Source: Pseudomonadota bacterium
Lineage (GTDB): Bacteria > Pseudomonadota > Alphaproteobacteria > Acetobacterales > Acetobacteraceae
DNA length: 23,616 bases
Assembly: GCA_021784255.1 (NCBI GenBank)
Contig: JAJXSZ010000011.1
Span: 1-23,616 of the forward strand
Direction of reading: 5' to 3'
A program made the position numbers and the translations under genes. Shown piece after piece: positions 1 to 6,985 of the stretch. The number at the start of each line of letters is the position of its first letter. Within the stretch, counting starts at the first letter, position 1. The notes beneath the pieces were generated by a model. The model searched no databases and was not told where the DNA came from. It was given only the letters and a program-made list of their open reading frames with translations.

Positions 1-1
1 C

Positions 2-649
2 GACGGCGCCGCGCACGGTACCACGGTCTGCGCCCTGCGGCAGACGGCCGGGCGCGGCCGGCTCGGCCGCAGCTGGATCAGCCCGCCGGGCAACCTGCAT
101 GTATCGTTTGTATTACGTTACGATTTCGGCCCGGCGCGGCAGGCCGAGCTCGGCTTCGTCGCGGCATTGGCGGCGGCCGACCTCGTCGACGGGAATCTGC
201 CGCCGGGTGCCGGAACGCGGCTGAAATGGCCGAACGACGTGCTCGTGGGCGACGCCAAGATCGCCGGCATCCTGCTCGAGGCCGACGCCGCCATGGCGCA
301 CGCCTGGCTGGTGCTCGGCATCGGCATCAACCTGGCGCACGCGCCGGCGGACCTGCCCTACCCGGTGACCAGCCTCGCCGCGCTGGGGGCAAGCGTGCCG
401 ACGCCGCAGGCAGCACTCGACCAACTGCTCGACGCCTTCGCCGCCCGCCTCGCGGCATGGGAGAGCGAGGGCTTCGCGCCGGTCCGCGCGGCCTGGCTGC
501 AGCGCGGACCGGCGCCGGGCACACCATTGCGCGTTGCCACCGGCGCGGCGGCACGGGACGGCGAGTTCCTCGATCTCGCCGAGGATGGCGCGCTGGTCTT
601 ATGGACGGCGGACGGGGCGCTGCGGATCAGCAGCGGGCTGGTTTCGTAA
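2..649 (+). CDS. birA: Biotin-protein ligase BirA, 5'-truncated by the window edge
   Basis: The enzyme makes biotinyl-AMP from biotin and ATP and transfers biotin to a lysine of the biotin carboxyl carrier protein, so it serves acetyl-CoA carboxylase and other biotin enzymes in the cytoplasm. The visible 215 residues open in frame at base 2 and contain the biotin/ATP-binding signature RQTAGRGRLGRSW, then KWPNDVLV with the family's lysine, then GIGINL, and end in a small beta-rich C-terminal domain (about the last 45 residues). The monofunctional form is usually about 250 residues, so some 30-45 N-terminal residues probably lie before the window; whether a DNA-binding domain precedes them cannot be seen. 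It ends in TAA, 83 bases before vgrG. It is a housekeeping gene unrelated to secretion and marks the left border of the T6SS locus. Confidence 0.95.
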   Translation, partial: DGAAHGTTVCALRQTAGRGRLGRSWISPPGNLHVSFVLRYDFGPARQAELGFVAALAAADLVDGNLPPGAGTRLKWPNDVLVGDAKIAGILLEADAAMAHAWLVLGIGINLAHAPADLPYPVTSLAALGASVPTPQAALDQLLDAFAARLAAWESEGFAPVRAAWLQRGPAPGTPLRVATGAAARDGEFLDLAEDGALVLWTADGALRISSGLVS

Positions 650-684
650 CAACGCGGGCCGGGCAACGGCCGGCGAGACTTGCT

Positions 685-713
685 TTGCGGCGGCTGCGCG
701 GTGCCGGTATGCT
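685..713 (+). promoter_or_regulatory. Possible sigma-70-type promoter for the vgrG operon
   Basis: TTGCGG (685-690) and TATGCT (708-713) are separated by exactly 17 bases. They match the consensus boxes at 3 of 6 and 4 of 6 positions. Transcription would begin around 720, right at the strong AGGAGG ribosome site (721-726), and would leave out the upstream in-frame ATG at 709. The match is weak and such boxes arise by chance; the operon could also be read from birA. Confidence 0.25.
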
Positions 714-720
714 CACCACC

Positions 721-726
721 AGGAGG
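721..726 (+). promoter_or_regulatory. Ribosome-binding site that decides the vgrG start
   Basis: A perfect AGGAGG lies six bases before the ATG at 733. An in-frame ATG at 709 has no comparable site and would place this motif inside the coding region, so 733 is the chosen start. Confidence 0.8.
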
Positions 727-732
727 AGCGCG

Positions 733-2646
733 ATGTCGGCGAGCGGGGCTGGTGGCGACGGAACGCTGTTGAGCATGACGACGCCGGTCGCGGGTGTGAT
801 CCTGCAGCCGGTGCGATTGCGCGCGGCGGAAGGCATCAGCGAAGTTTTCGCCTTCGACGTCGAAATGGTCTCGCCGACCTCGCCGATCGATCCCGACGAT
901 CTGCTCTACATGCCGGCCTGTGTCACGCTCACGCCGAAAGTCGGTGCCCCCCGGCATTTCCATGGCATCGTGCGCGAGTTCTCCGCCGGCGCGAAACTGG
1001 GGGGTGCCTACGGTTACCGCGCGCTGCTGGTGCCCCGCCTCGCCTTCGCCGGGCAGACCGCGGATTGCCGCATGTTCTACAAATCCACGGCGCTGGAGGT
1101 GATCCAGACCCTGCTCGATGAAAACGGCGTCAGCGACGTCAGCACACAGGTCTCCGGCACGTTGCCGACGCGCGACTATGTATGCCAGTTCAACGAGACC
1201 GATCTCGCGTTCATCACCCGGCTGATGGAGGAAGAAGGGCTCTATTACTTCTTCACCTTCAGCGCCAGCACGCACACGCTGGTGATCGCCAACGCCAACA
1301 GCGCCTTCAGCGCCATCCCCGATCCGGAGATCGCGGTGAGCACCGGCAGCACGATCGATCTCGTCAGCAACTGGCACCGCGTCGCCGCGACGGCGGTGGG
1401 CAAGGTTTCACTGAGCGACTACGATCCGACCAACCCCAACACCTCCCTGCTCAAGAACACGCCGACGGTGCTGGCGACCAGCGGCAAGGAAAAGCGCGAC
1501 ACCTTCCACTGGCCCGCGCTCGCCACCAAGCCCGACATCATCAGCAACCGCAGCAAATTCCGCCAGGAGGCGCACGAGGCCTTCGCCACCCTGTTCGCCG
1601 CCGCCGGCCAGAACCCCGAGTTTGTCCCCGGCGGCAAGTTCAGCCTGCGCGCGAGACACGATACGCCGAGCGGCGATGGCGGCGACTACGTGATCCGCCG
1701 GGTCGAGCACGAGGCGGTGGACGAGGTGCACGCCAACACCGGCCGCATCGCCAGCTACAGCAACAGTTTCTCCTGCTTTCCCGCCGCCACCACCTGGCGC
1801 CAGCCGATGGTCACGCCGCGTCCGCGCATGCCCGGCGTGGCCACCGCCACCGTCATTGGCGAGAACGGGCAGGAGATCACCACCGACCAGATTGCCCGCA
1901 TCAAGGTGAAGATGCGGTGGGACCATGCCGACGTGGCGACCAACGACAGCATGATCTGGATCCGCGTCATGCAGCCCTGGGCGGGAAACGGCTGGGGCTG
2001 GCAGCAACTGCCACGCCAGGGCAGCGAGGTGGTGGTGGCCTTCGTCGATGGCGACATCGACCACCCGATCGTGCTCGGCGGCCTCTACAACGGCCAGCAG
2101 GCACCGCCCTTCGCCCTGCCCGACCAGAAGAACAAGACCGGGCTGCGCACGCGTTCGACCAAGCGCGGCGGCACCGCCGATTATTCCGAATTCTCGATCG
2201 ACGACACCGCCGGCTCGGAGCTGGTGCTGCTGCACGCGCAGAAGGACCACACGATCGAGGTGGAGCACGACCAGACCCTGAAGGTGGACCACAACCGCAG
2301 CGTCACCGTGAAGAACGACGAGACCATCGCGGTCCAGGGCACGCGCAGCACCACCATCACCGGCGACGACACCACCGAGGTCAAGTCCGGCAACGAAAAG
2401 CTCACCGTCACCCAGGGCAACATCACCGTCGCCGCGCAGGCCGGGGCGGTCAAAATCACGGCGGCGCAGTCGATCGAGCTCACCGTCGGCTCCAACACGG
2501 TCAAGATCGACCCCTCGGGCGTCTCCATCAACGGCACCATGCTCAAGCTCACCGGCTCCGCGATGCTCGACATGAAGGCGCCGATGACCACCCTCAAGGG
2601 CGACGGGATGCTGACGCTCAAGGGCGGCCTGGTCATGATCAACTAG
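733..2646 (+). CDS. vgrG: T6SS spike protein VgrG (TssI), no effector extension
   Basis: VgrG trimers form the puncturing spike at the tip of the Hcp tube and are ejected with it. The 637-residue protein has the standard order: a gp27-like hub (about residues 15-350, with the typical YVCQFNETDLAFITRLMEEE block), a gp5-like OB fold (about 355-455, including IARIKVKMRWDH and HPIVLGGLYNGQ), then a beta-helical needle made of short repeats such as KDHTIEVEHDQTLKVDHN. It ends in GGLVMIN, typical of a plain needle tip, with no extra C-terminal domain, so this is not an 'evolved' VgrG. The open frame runs upstream into birA, but the AGGAGG at 721-726 fixes the start at 733. It heads a run of ten closely spaced genes, with the DUF6931-like and PAAR genes directly behind, the usual place for spike-loading partners. 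Confidence 0.97.
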   Translation: MSASGAGGDGTLLSMTTPVAGVILQPVRLRAAEGISEVFAFDVEMVSPTSPIDPDDLLYMPACVTLTPKVGAPRHFHGIVREFSAGAKLGGAYGYRALLVPRLAFAGQTADCRMFYKSTALEVIQTLLDENGVSDVSTQVSGTLPTRDYVCQFNETDLAFITRLMEEEGLYYFFTFSASTHTLVIANANSAFSAIPDPEIAVSTGSTIDLVSNWHRVAATAVGKVSLSDYDPTNPNTSLLKNTPTVLATSGKEKRDTFHWPALATKPDIISNRSKFRQEAHEAFATLFAAAGQNPEFVPGGKFSLRARHDTPSGDGGDYVIRRVEHEAVDEVHANTGRIASYSNSFSCFPAATTWRQPMVTPRPRMPGVATATVIGENGQEITTDQIARIKVKMRWDHADVATNDSMIWIRVMQPWAGNGWGWQQLPRQGSEVVVAFVDGDIDHPIVLGGLYNGQQAPPFALPDQKNKTGLRTRSTKRGGTADYSEFSIDDTAGSELVLLHAQKDHTIEVEHDQTLKVDHNRSVTVKNDETIAVQGTRSTTITGDDTTEVKSGNEKLTVTQGNITVAAQAGAVKITAAQSIELTVGSNTVKIDPSGVSINGTMLKLTGSAMLDMKAPMTTLKGDGMLTLKGGLVMIN

Positions 2647-2652
2647 AGGCGC

Positions 2653-3267
2653 ATGATGTCCGCCCCTCCCTCCGCTCCCCCAACCGCCCTCGCCAAGCTG
2701 CGCGCCGCGCCGCTGGCGCCGGTGCGCGAACACGGCGAGCTCGCCGCGGCGGCGCTGACGCTGATCGCCCGCTGCGCCGACGCCGCCGCCGCGCTCGAAG
2801 CGCTGGAATCGGCCGGCATGGCAACGGACGCGGTGAAGCTCCTGGCGCATGCGCTGCCCCGGCGGGAGGGCGTGTGGTGGGCCTGCATGTGCGCCCGCGC
2901 CAGCATGCCCGCCGACCTGCCGCCCACCGACCGCGCCGCGCTCGAGGCCGCCGAGAGCTGGGTGCGCCGGCCCACCGACGCGCAGCGCCGCGACGCCTTC
3001 GCCGCGGCCGAGCAGGCGCGCTTCGGCACCCCGGAGGCCTGGACCGGCGTCGCGACGTTCTGGAGCGGCGATTCCATGGCGCCACCTGGCCAACCTTCGG
3101 TGCCGCCGGCGCCACATCTCGCGGGCCTCGCCATCGCCGGCGCCGTCACCCTCGCCTCGGTGCGCGGCGACCCCGCGCGCCAGGCGGCGCGCCTCGCGCG
3201 CTTCCTCGCCAGCGCGCGCGACATCGCCGGCGGCGGACCGGGACGCATGGAAACGGAGACGTCCTGA
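2653..3267 (+). CDS. DUF6931-like protein between vgrG and PAAR, possible spike adaptor
   Basis: This 204-residue protein has no signal peptide and no clear catalytic motif. It looks mostly alpha-helical and alanine-rich: helices around residues 28-68, the conspicuous motif REGVWWACMCARA (about 71-83, with W75, W76, C78 and C80), another helix at about 92-115, a WTGVATFWSGDSMAPPG segment near 129-145, and a short hydrophobic helix near 153-167. From memory I associate this with the family labelled DUF6931, seen beside T6SS spike genes; that could not be checked. Position suggests a chaperone or adaptor loading cargo on VgrG/PAAR, like the unrelated DUF1795 or DUF4123 proteins, but this is inference. 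ATG codons at 2653 and 2656 are both possible starts; AGAGG at 2645-2649 favours the second by spacing. Its stop overlaps the PAAR start (TGATG), suggesting coupled translation. Confidence 0.85.
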   Translation: MMSAPPSAPPTALAKLRAAPLAPVREHGELAAAALTLIARCADAAAALEALESAGMATDAVKLLAHALPRREGVWWACMCARASMPADLPPTDRAALEAAESWVRRPTDAQRRDAFAAAEQARFGTPEAWTGVATFWSGDSMAPPGQPSVPPAPHLAGLAIAGAVTLASVRGDPARQAARLARFLASARDIAGGGPGRMETETS

Positions 3268-3557
3268 TGGGCCAGCCCGCCGCGCGCGCCACCGACCTGC
3301 ATGTCTGCCCGATGGTGACGGGCGTGGTGCCGCATGTCGGTGGGCCGATCCTGCCGCCCGGCTGCGCCACGGTCCTGATCCAGTCGCTGCCGGCCGCGCG
3401 CGCCACCGACGCGGCCAGTTGCGTCGGGCCGCCCGACCTCATCGCCATGGGCTCGCCGACCGTGCTGATCGGCAGCCTGCCCGCGGCACGGCTGGGCGAT
3501 CCCTGCGCGCATGGCGGCACGATCGTGCTCGGCTGCTTCACCGTGCTGATCGGCTGA
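3267..3557 (+). CDS. PAAR-domain spike-tip protein
   Basis: PAAR proteins form a small zinc-stabilised cone that caps the VgrG spike and sharpens it. The 96-residue product is a bare PAAR domain. Its sequence is internally repetitive, with ATVLIQSLPAARATD, PTVLIGSLPAARLGD and a closing FTVLIG spaced about 27-30 residues apart, as expected for the three-part cone. Candidate metal ligands are H12, C14, H23, C80 and H82 (HVCP, PHVGG, CAHGG). No N- or C-terminal toxin domain is attached. The start ATG overlaps the previous stop in TGATG, and the gene ends ten bases before tagH. The earlier part of the same open frame is a shadow of vgrG and was discarded. Confidence 0.93.
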   Translation: MGQPAARATDLHVCPMVTGVVPHVGGPILPPGCATVLIQSLPAARATDAASCVGPPDLIAMGSPTVLIGSLPAARLGDPCAHGGTIVLGCFTVLIG

Positions 3558-3567
3558 GGGGCCGGCG

Positions 3568-5109
3568 ATGGCCCTGACCCTCACCGTGCTGCGCTGCCCC
3601 GAGACGGTCGCTGCGGAACAGCGGCGCGTGACCGGCGGCGAGTTCGCGCTCGGCCGCAGCTCGGAGAATGACTGGCCGCTCGCGGACCCTGAGCGGGTGC
3701 TTTCCAAGCGCCACTGCATGATCGCGTTCCGGGGCGGCCGCTGGCAGGTGGCCGATATCTCGACCAACGGAACGTTCCACAACCGCGATGCCGAGCCGAT
3801 CGGCCGCGGCAACACGCGCGAGCTGCGCGACGGCGACCGGCTGCGCATGGGCCCCTATGAGTTCGAGGTGCGGATCGAGCCCGAAGCCGAGGCGGCCTGG
3901 GCCGCACCGGCGGCGCGCCCTGCCCCGCCGGGCTCCCCGCAGGGCTTCCCGCCCGGCGCCCCAGCCGCGGCCGGTTCGCCGTTCGCGCACGACCCGTTCG
4001 GGGACGATCCGCTGGCGCCACCGCATCGGCAGCCGGAGCCCTTTGCGCCCGGGCCGCAGGATCACGGACCGCTGACGCCGGATTCGATCAGCCTTGGCAA
4101 CGATTTCCCGTTGTCGCCCACGCCGCGGCCACCGCTCCGCCCGGCGACCGAACCCGACCACGTCCCGGCCTTCCAGGAAGCGTTCCGGCCGCCGACGCCG
4201 GTCCCGCCGACGCTGCCGCCGGACCTCGACGACTGGGACCTCGACCTCTCGCCGCAACCAGCCGCGCCACAGGCGCCCGCGCCCGAGCCCGGCCCGATAG
4301 CGGCCAACCGGATGCCCGCCAACCCCGAGCCGGCCGGCGCGGCCGATCCGTTCGCCGATCTCGGTCCCTTCGTCGGGCCAGCCGCTGCCACCGCGCCAAC
4401 GTCCCTCGCGCCAATGTCGGTCGCAGCGGCCCCAGGCACGGCGACCCCAGGCACGGCGACCCCGATCGCGGCGGCCCCAGGCGCGGCGGCCACAGGCGCG
4501 GCGGCGCGCCCCTTACCCGCCGCCAGCAACGAGCTGCTGGCTGCCTTCCTGCGCGGCGCCGGCATGGAGGGCGCGACGCTCGCCGACCCGCCCGCCACCA
4601 TGGCTGCCCTCGGCGCCGCGTTCCGCGAGCTGGTCGGCGGGCTGCGCCAGGCACTGATGGCGCGCGCGGCGGTGAAGGGCGAGTTTCGCATCGAGCAGAC
4701 GATGATCCGCGCCCGCGGCAACAACCCGCTCAAATTCTCCGCCGGCGACGACGACGCGCTGGGCGCGCTGCTCGGCAGCGGCCGGCACGTCGATATGACG
4801 CCCGCCGAGGCGGTGGCGGACGCGCTGCGTGACATGCGCCTGCACGAGCTCGCCGCCGCAGCCGCGATGCAGGCGGCGGTGCGCGCCCTCGTCGCCCGCC
4901 TCGATCCGGCGCCGCTGCGCGCCGAGGCGGAGCGCGGCGGCGGCCTGCTGGCGGCGCAACGGCGCGCCCACGCCTTCGAACTCTACGAGAAACTCCACGC
5001 CGCCGTGACCCGCGATCTCGCCGACGATTTCGACAGCGTCTTCGGCAAAGCCTTCGCCCGCGCCTACGAGGACGCCCTGCACGAGGCCGACGAAAGGAAG
5101 AGAAGCTGA
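3568..5109 (+). CDS. tagH: T6SS FHA-domain protein TagH (Fha/ImpI)
   Basis: FHA proteins bind phosphothreonine and act in the post-translational switch that starts T6SS assembly. The 513-residue protein has an N-terminal FHA domain (about 5-105) with the diagnostic residues G29-R30, S46-K47-R48-H49 and S65-T66-N67-G68. A long proline/alanine-rich linker follows (about 110-320), and then a helical C-terminal domain (about 325-505) of the kind shared by T6SS FHA proteins, with KFSAGDDDALGALL near its centre. The linker carries five tandem 15-base units. A GAGGGG at 3556-3561 stands six bases before the ATG. The stop overlaps tssJ in TGATG. Its usual upstream kinase PpkA is not in the window, although the phosphatase PppA is the last gene of this unit. 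Confidence 0.93.
   Translation: MALTLTVLRCPETVAAEQRRVTGGEFALGRSSENDWPLADPERVLSKRHCMIAFRGGRWQVADISTNGTFHNRDAEPIGRGNTRELRDGDRLRMGPYEFEVRIEPEAEAAWAAPAARPAPPGSPQGFPPGAPAAAGSPFAHDPFGDDPLAPPHRQPEPFAPGPQDHGPLTPDSISLGNDFPLSPTPRPPLRPATEPDHVPAFQEAFRPPTPVPPTLPPDLDDWDLDLSPQPAAPQAPAPEPGPIAANRMPANPEPAGAADPFADLGPFVGPAAATAPTSLAPMSVAAAPGTATPGTATPIAAAPGAAATGAAARPLPAASNELLAAFLRGAGMEGATLADPPATMAALGAAFRELVGGLRQALMARAAVKGEFRIEQTMIRARGNNPLKFSAGDDDALGALLGSGRHVDMTPAEAVADALRDMRLHELAAAAAMQAAVRALVARLDPAPLRAEAERGGGLLAAQRRAHAFELYEKLHAAVTRDLADDFDSVFGKAFARAYEDALHEADERKRS
4431..4505 (+). repeat. Five tandem 15-base repeats inside tagH
   Basis: Units start at 4431, 4446, 4461, 4476 and 4491. The first two are identical (CCCAGGCACGGCGAC) and the other three are diverged copies. 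They encode Pro/Gly/Ala/Thr pentapeptides in the flexible linker between the FHA and C-terminal domains. Gain or loss of a unit would keep the reading frame. Confidence 0.85.
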
Positions 5110-5573
5110 TGCAAAGACGCCACCTGGCGCGGCACCTGGCCGTGGCCACGCTCGCCCTCCTGGCCGGCTGCGCAGCCCCGCCGCCGGCGCCGGCAACGCT
5201 CTCGCTGACCATCACCGGCGGTGCCAACCAGAATCCCGACCCGTCGGGCCACGCCGCGTCGGTCGCGGTGCGCATCATCCAGCTCGCCTCCGCCGGCGGT
5301 TTCTCGCGCGCCGACGTGTTCGCTCTGATCAACCGCGAGAAGGCGACACTTGGCGCGGACGACCTCGGCTCGGAGGAGGTACTGGTCAGCCCCGGCCAGA
5401 CCGTGACGGTCTCGCATCCGCTCAAGCCCGGCACCAACGCGCTCGGCATCGCGGTGCTGTTCCGCGACATCGACCACGCCACCTGGCGCCTCACCGCGCC
5501 GGTGCCGGCGACCGGCGAGGTGAAGCTGCGGCTCATCACCGCCGGCCTCGCAGCCAGGCTGGCAAAAGGTTAG
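5109..5573 (+). CDS. tssJ: T6SS outer-membrane lipoprotein TssJ
   Basis: TssJ anchors the TssJLM membrane complex to the outer membrane and binds the periplasmic end of TssM. The 154-residue product has a basic start, a hydrophobic segment and a lipobox LAGC, so the mature protein would begin at Cys21. A transthyretin-like beta-sandwich follows, with the typical lines SVAVRIIQLASAGGF, ADVFALIN and GIAVLFRDIDHATWRL. The length is normal for the family. It overlaps tagH by one base (TGATG) and lies 29 bases before tssK. Its presence is notable because the otherwise similar rhizobial/Agrobacterium imp-type cluster is described as lacking a TssJ. Confidence 0.93.
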   Translation: MQRRHLARHLAVATLALLAGCAAPPPAPATLSLTITGGANQNPDPSGHAASVAVRIIQLASAGGFSRADVFALINREKATLGADDLGSEEVLVSPGQTVTVSHPLKPGTNALGIAVLFRDIDHATWRLTAPVPATGEVKLRLITAGLAARLAKG

Positions 5574-5602
5574 GCTCGGGTGGCAACGGCAGGGACGGCG
5601 CG

Positions 5603-6931
5603 ATGACCTGGACCAACCGCGTGGTCTGGCAGGAAGGGATGTTCCTGCGCGCGCAGCATTTCCAGCAGCAGGACCGGGCCCTGGAGGCGACGCTGCGGCA
5701 GCGGACGGCGGCGCTGCGTCCCTATCCATGGGGTGTCACGGAGCTGGCACTCGATCGCGACCTGCTCGCCACCGGCCGCTTCGCGCTCGCCCACGCCGCC
5801 GGCGTGTTCGAGGACGGCACGCCGTTCGCCATCCCCGCCGAGGCCGACCATCCGCCGCCGCTCGAGCTTGGCGAGGCGGTACGCAACGCCGTGGTCCATC
5901 TCGCCCTGCCGGTGCGCCAGCCCGGTGCCGTGGAGGTCGCCGGCGAGGGGGTCGAGGGACGGCTCGCCTTGCGCGAGTTCGAGGCGTTCGACACCCATTC
6001 CGGCTCGCCGACGCCGGCCGCGATCCAGGTCGGGCGGCTGCGCCTGCGCTACATGCTCGAAACCGAGGAACGCGCCGGCTATCTCTGCATCGGGCTCGCC
6101 CGCGTGCTCGAGGTCGGGGCGGACAGGCGCGTCACCCTGGACGACCGCTGGATCCCGCCGGCGCTGCTGTGCGGCGCCGCGGCGCCGCTCGCGGGACTGA
6201 TCGCCGAGCTTGCCGGCATGCTGCACCAGCGCGGCGAGGCGATGGCCGCGCGCCTGGTTGCCCCCGGCTCGCGCGGCACGGCGGAGGTGCAGGACTTCCT
6301 GCTGCTGCAGGCGATCAACCGCTGGCAGCCGGTGCTGGCACACTGGGCGGAGGGCGGCCTGGTCCACCCCGAGGAACTCTACCGCACGCTGCTCGCCATG
6401 GCCGGCGAGTTCGCGACTTTCACCGACACGCAGACGCGCCGGCCCGCGACTTACCCCGCCTATCGCCACGACGACCTGCAGCGCAGCTTCGCCCCCGTGG
6501 TGGCGGATCTGCGCCGCTCGCTCTCCGCGGTGATCGAGCAGAACGCGATCGCGGTGCCGCTGCAGGAACGCCGGCATGGGCTCTATGTCGGGCAGATCGT
6601 CGACCGCTCGATCCTGCGCGGCTCGGTGTTCGTGCTGACGGTGCAGGCGGACGTGCCGACCGAGACGCTGCGCCAGCAATTCCCGAGCCAGGTGAAGATC
6701 GCCGGCGTCGAGCACATCCGCGAATACGTGATGAGCCAGATCACCGGCATTGCCGTGCGCGCCCTGCCGGTCGCGCCGCGGCAGCTGCCCTTCTATGCCG
6801 GGGCGACGTATTTCGAACTCGACCGCAATGCTCCCCACTGGCAACAGATGCAGAGCTCGGGCGGCTTCGCGATCCACGTCTCGGGCGAGTACCCCGGCCT
6901 GCGCATGGAGCTGTGGGCGATACGCGGCTGA
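5603..6931 (+). CDS. tssK: T6SS baseplate-membrane connector TssK
   Basis: TssK trimers link the cytoplasmic baseplate (TssE-F-G) to the TssJLM membrane complex. The 442-residue protein begins with the characteristic N-terminal shoulder motif WQEGMFLRAQHFQQQDR. It contains the middle helical part with EVQDFLLLQAINRWQPVL and PEELYRTLLAMAGEFATF, and ends with the receptor-binding-like head domain (FYAGATYFELDRNAPHW near the C-terminus). Length and motif order fit a full-length TssK (ImpJ/VasE). It starts 29 bases after tssJ with a purine-rich site (GCAGGGACGG) in front, and is followed after 54 non-coding bases by tssL. Confidence 0.96.
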   Translation: MTWTNRVVWQEGMFLRAQHFQQQDRALEATLRQRTAALRPYPWGVTELALDRDLLATGRFALAHAAGVFEDGTPFAIPAEADHPPPLELGEAVRNAVVHLALPVRQPGAVEVAGEGVEGRLALREFEAFDTHSGSPTPAAIQVGRLRLRYMLETEERAGYLCIGLARVLEVGADRRVTLDDRWIPPALLCGAAAPLAGLIAELAGMLHQRGEAMAARLVAPGSRGTAEVQDFLLLQAINRWQPVLAHWAEGGLVHPEELYRTLLAMAGEFATFTDTQTRRPATYPAYRHDDLQRSFAPVVADLRRSLSAVIEQNAIAVPLQERRHGLYVGQIVDRSILRGSVFVLTVQADVPTETLRQQFPSQVKIAGVEHIREYVMSQITGIAVRALPVAPRQLPFYAGATYFELDRNAPHWQQMQSSGGFAIHVSGEYPGLRMELWAIRG

Positions 6932-6985
6932 GGGGGGATTCGGCGTGACGGATTCGGGACTCGACCGGCTGAAGGCGAAGCGGCA

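Noticed and set aside
226..732. N-terminal extension of the vgrG frame over birA
   Set aside because: Overlaps a confident gene in another frame and reads as Arg-rich noise. The AGGAGG at 721-726 fixes the start at 733.
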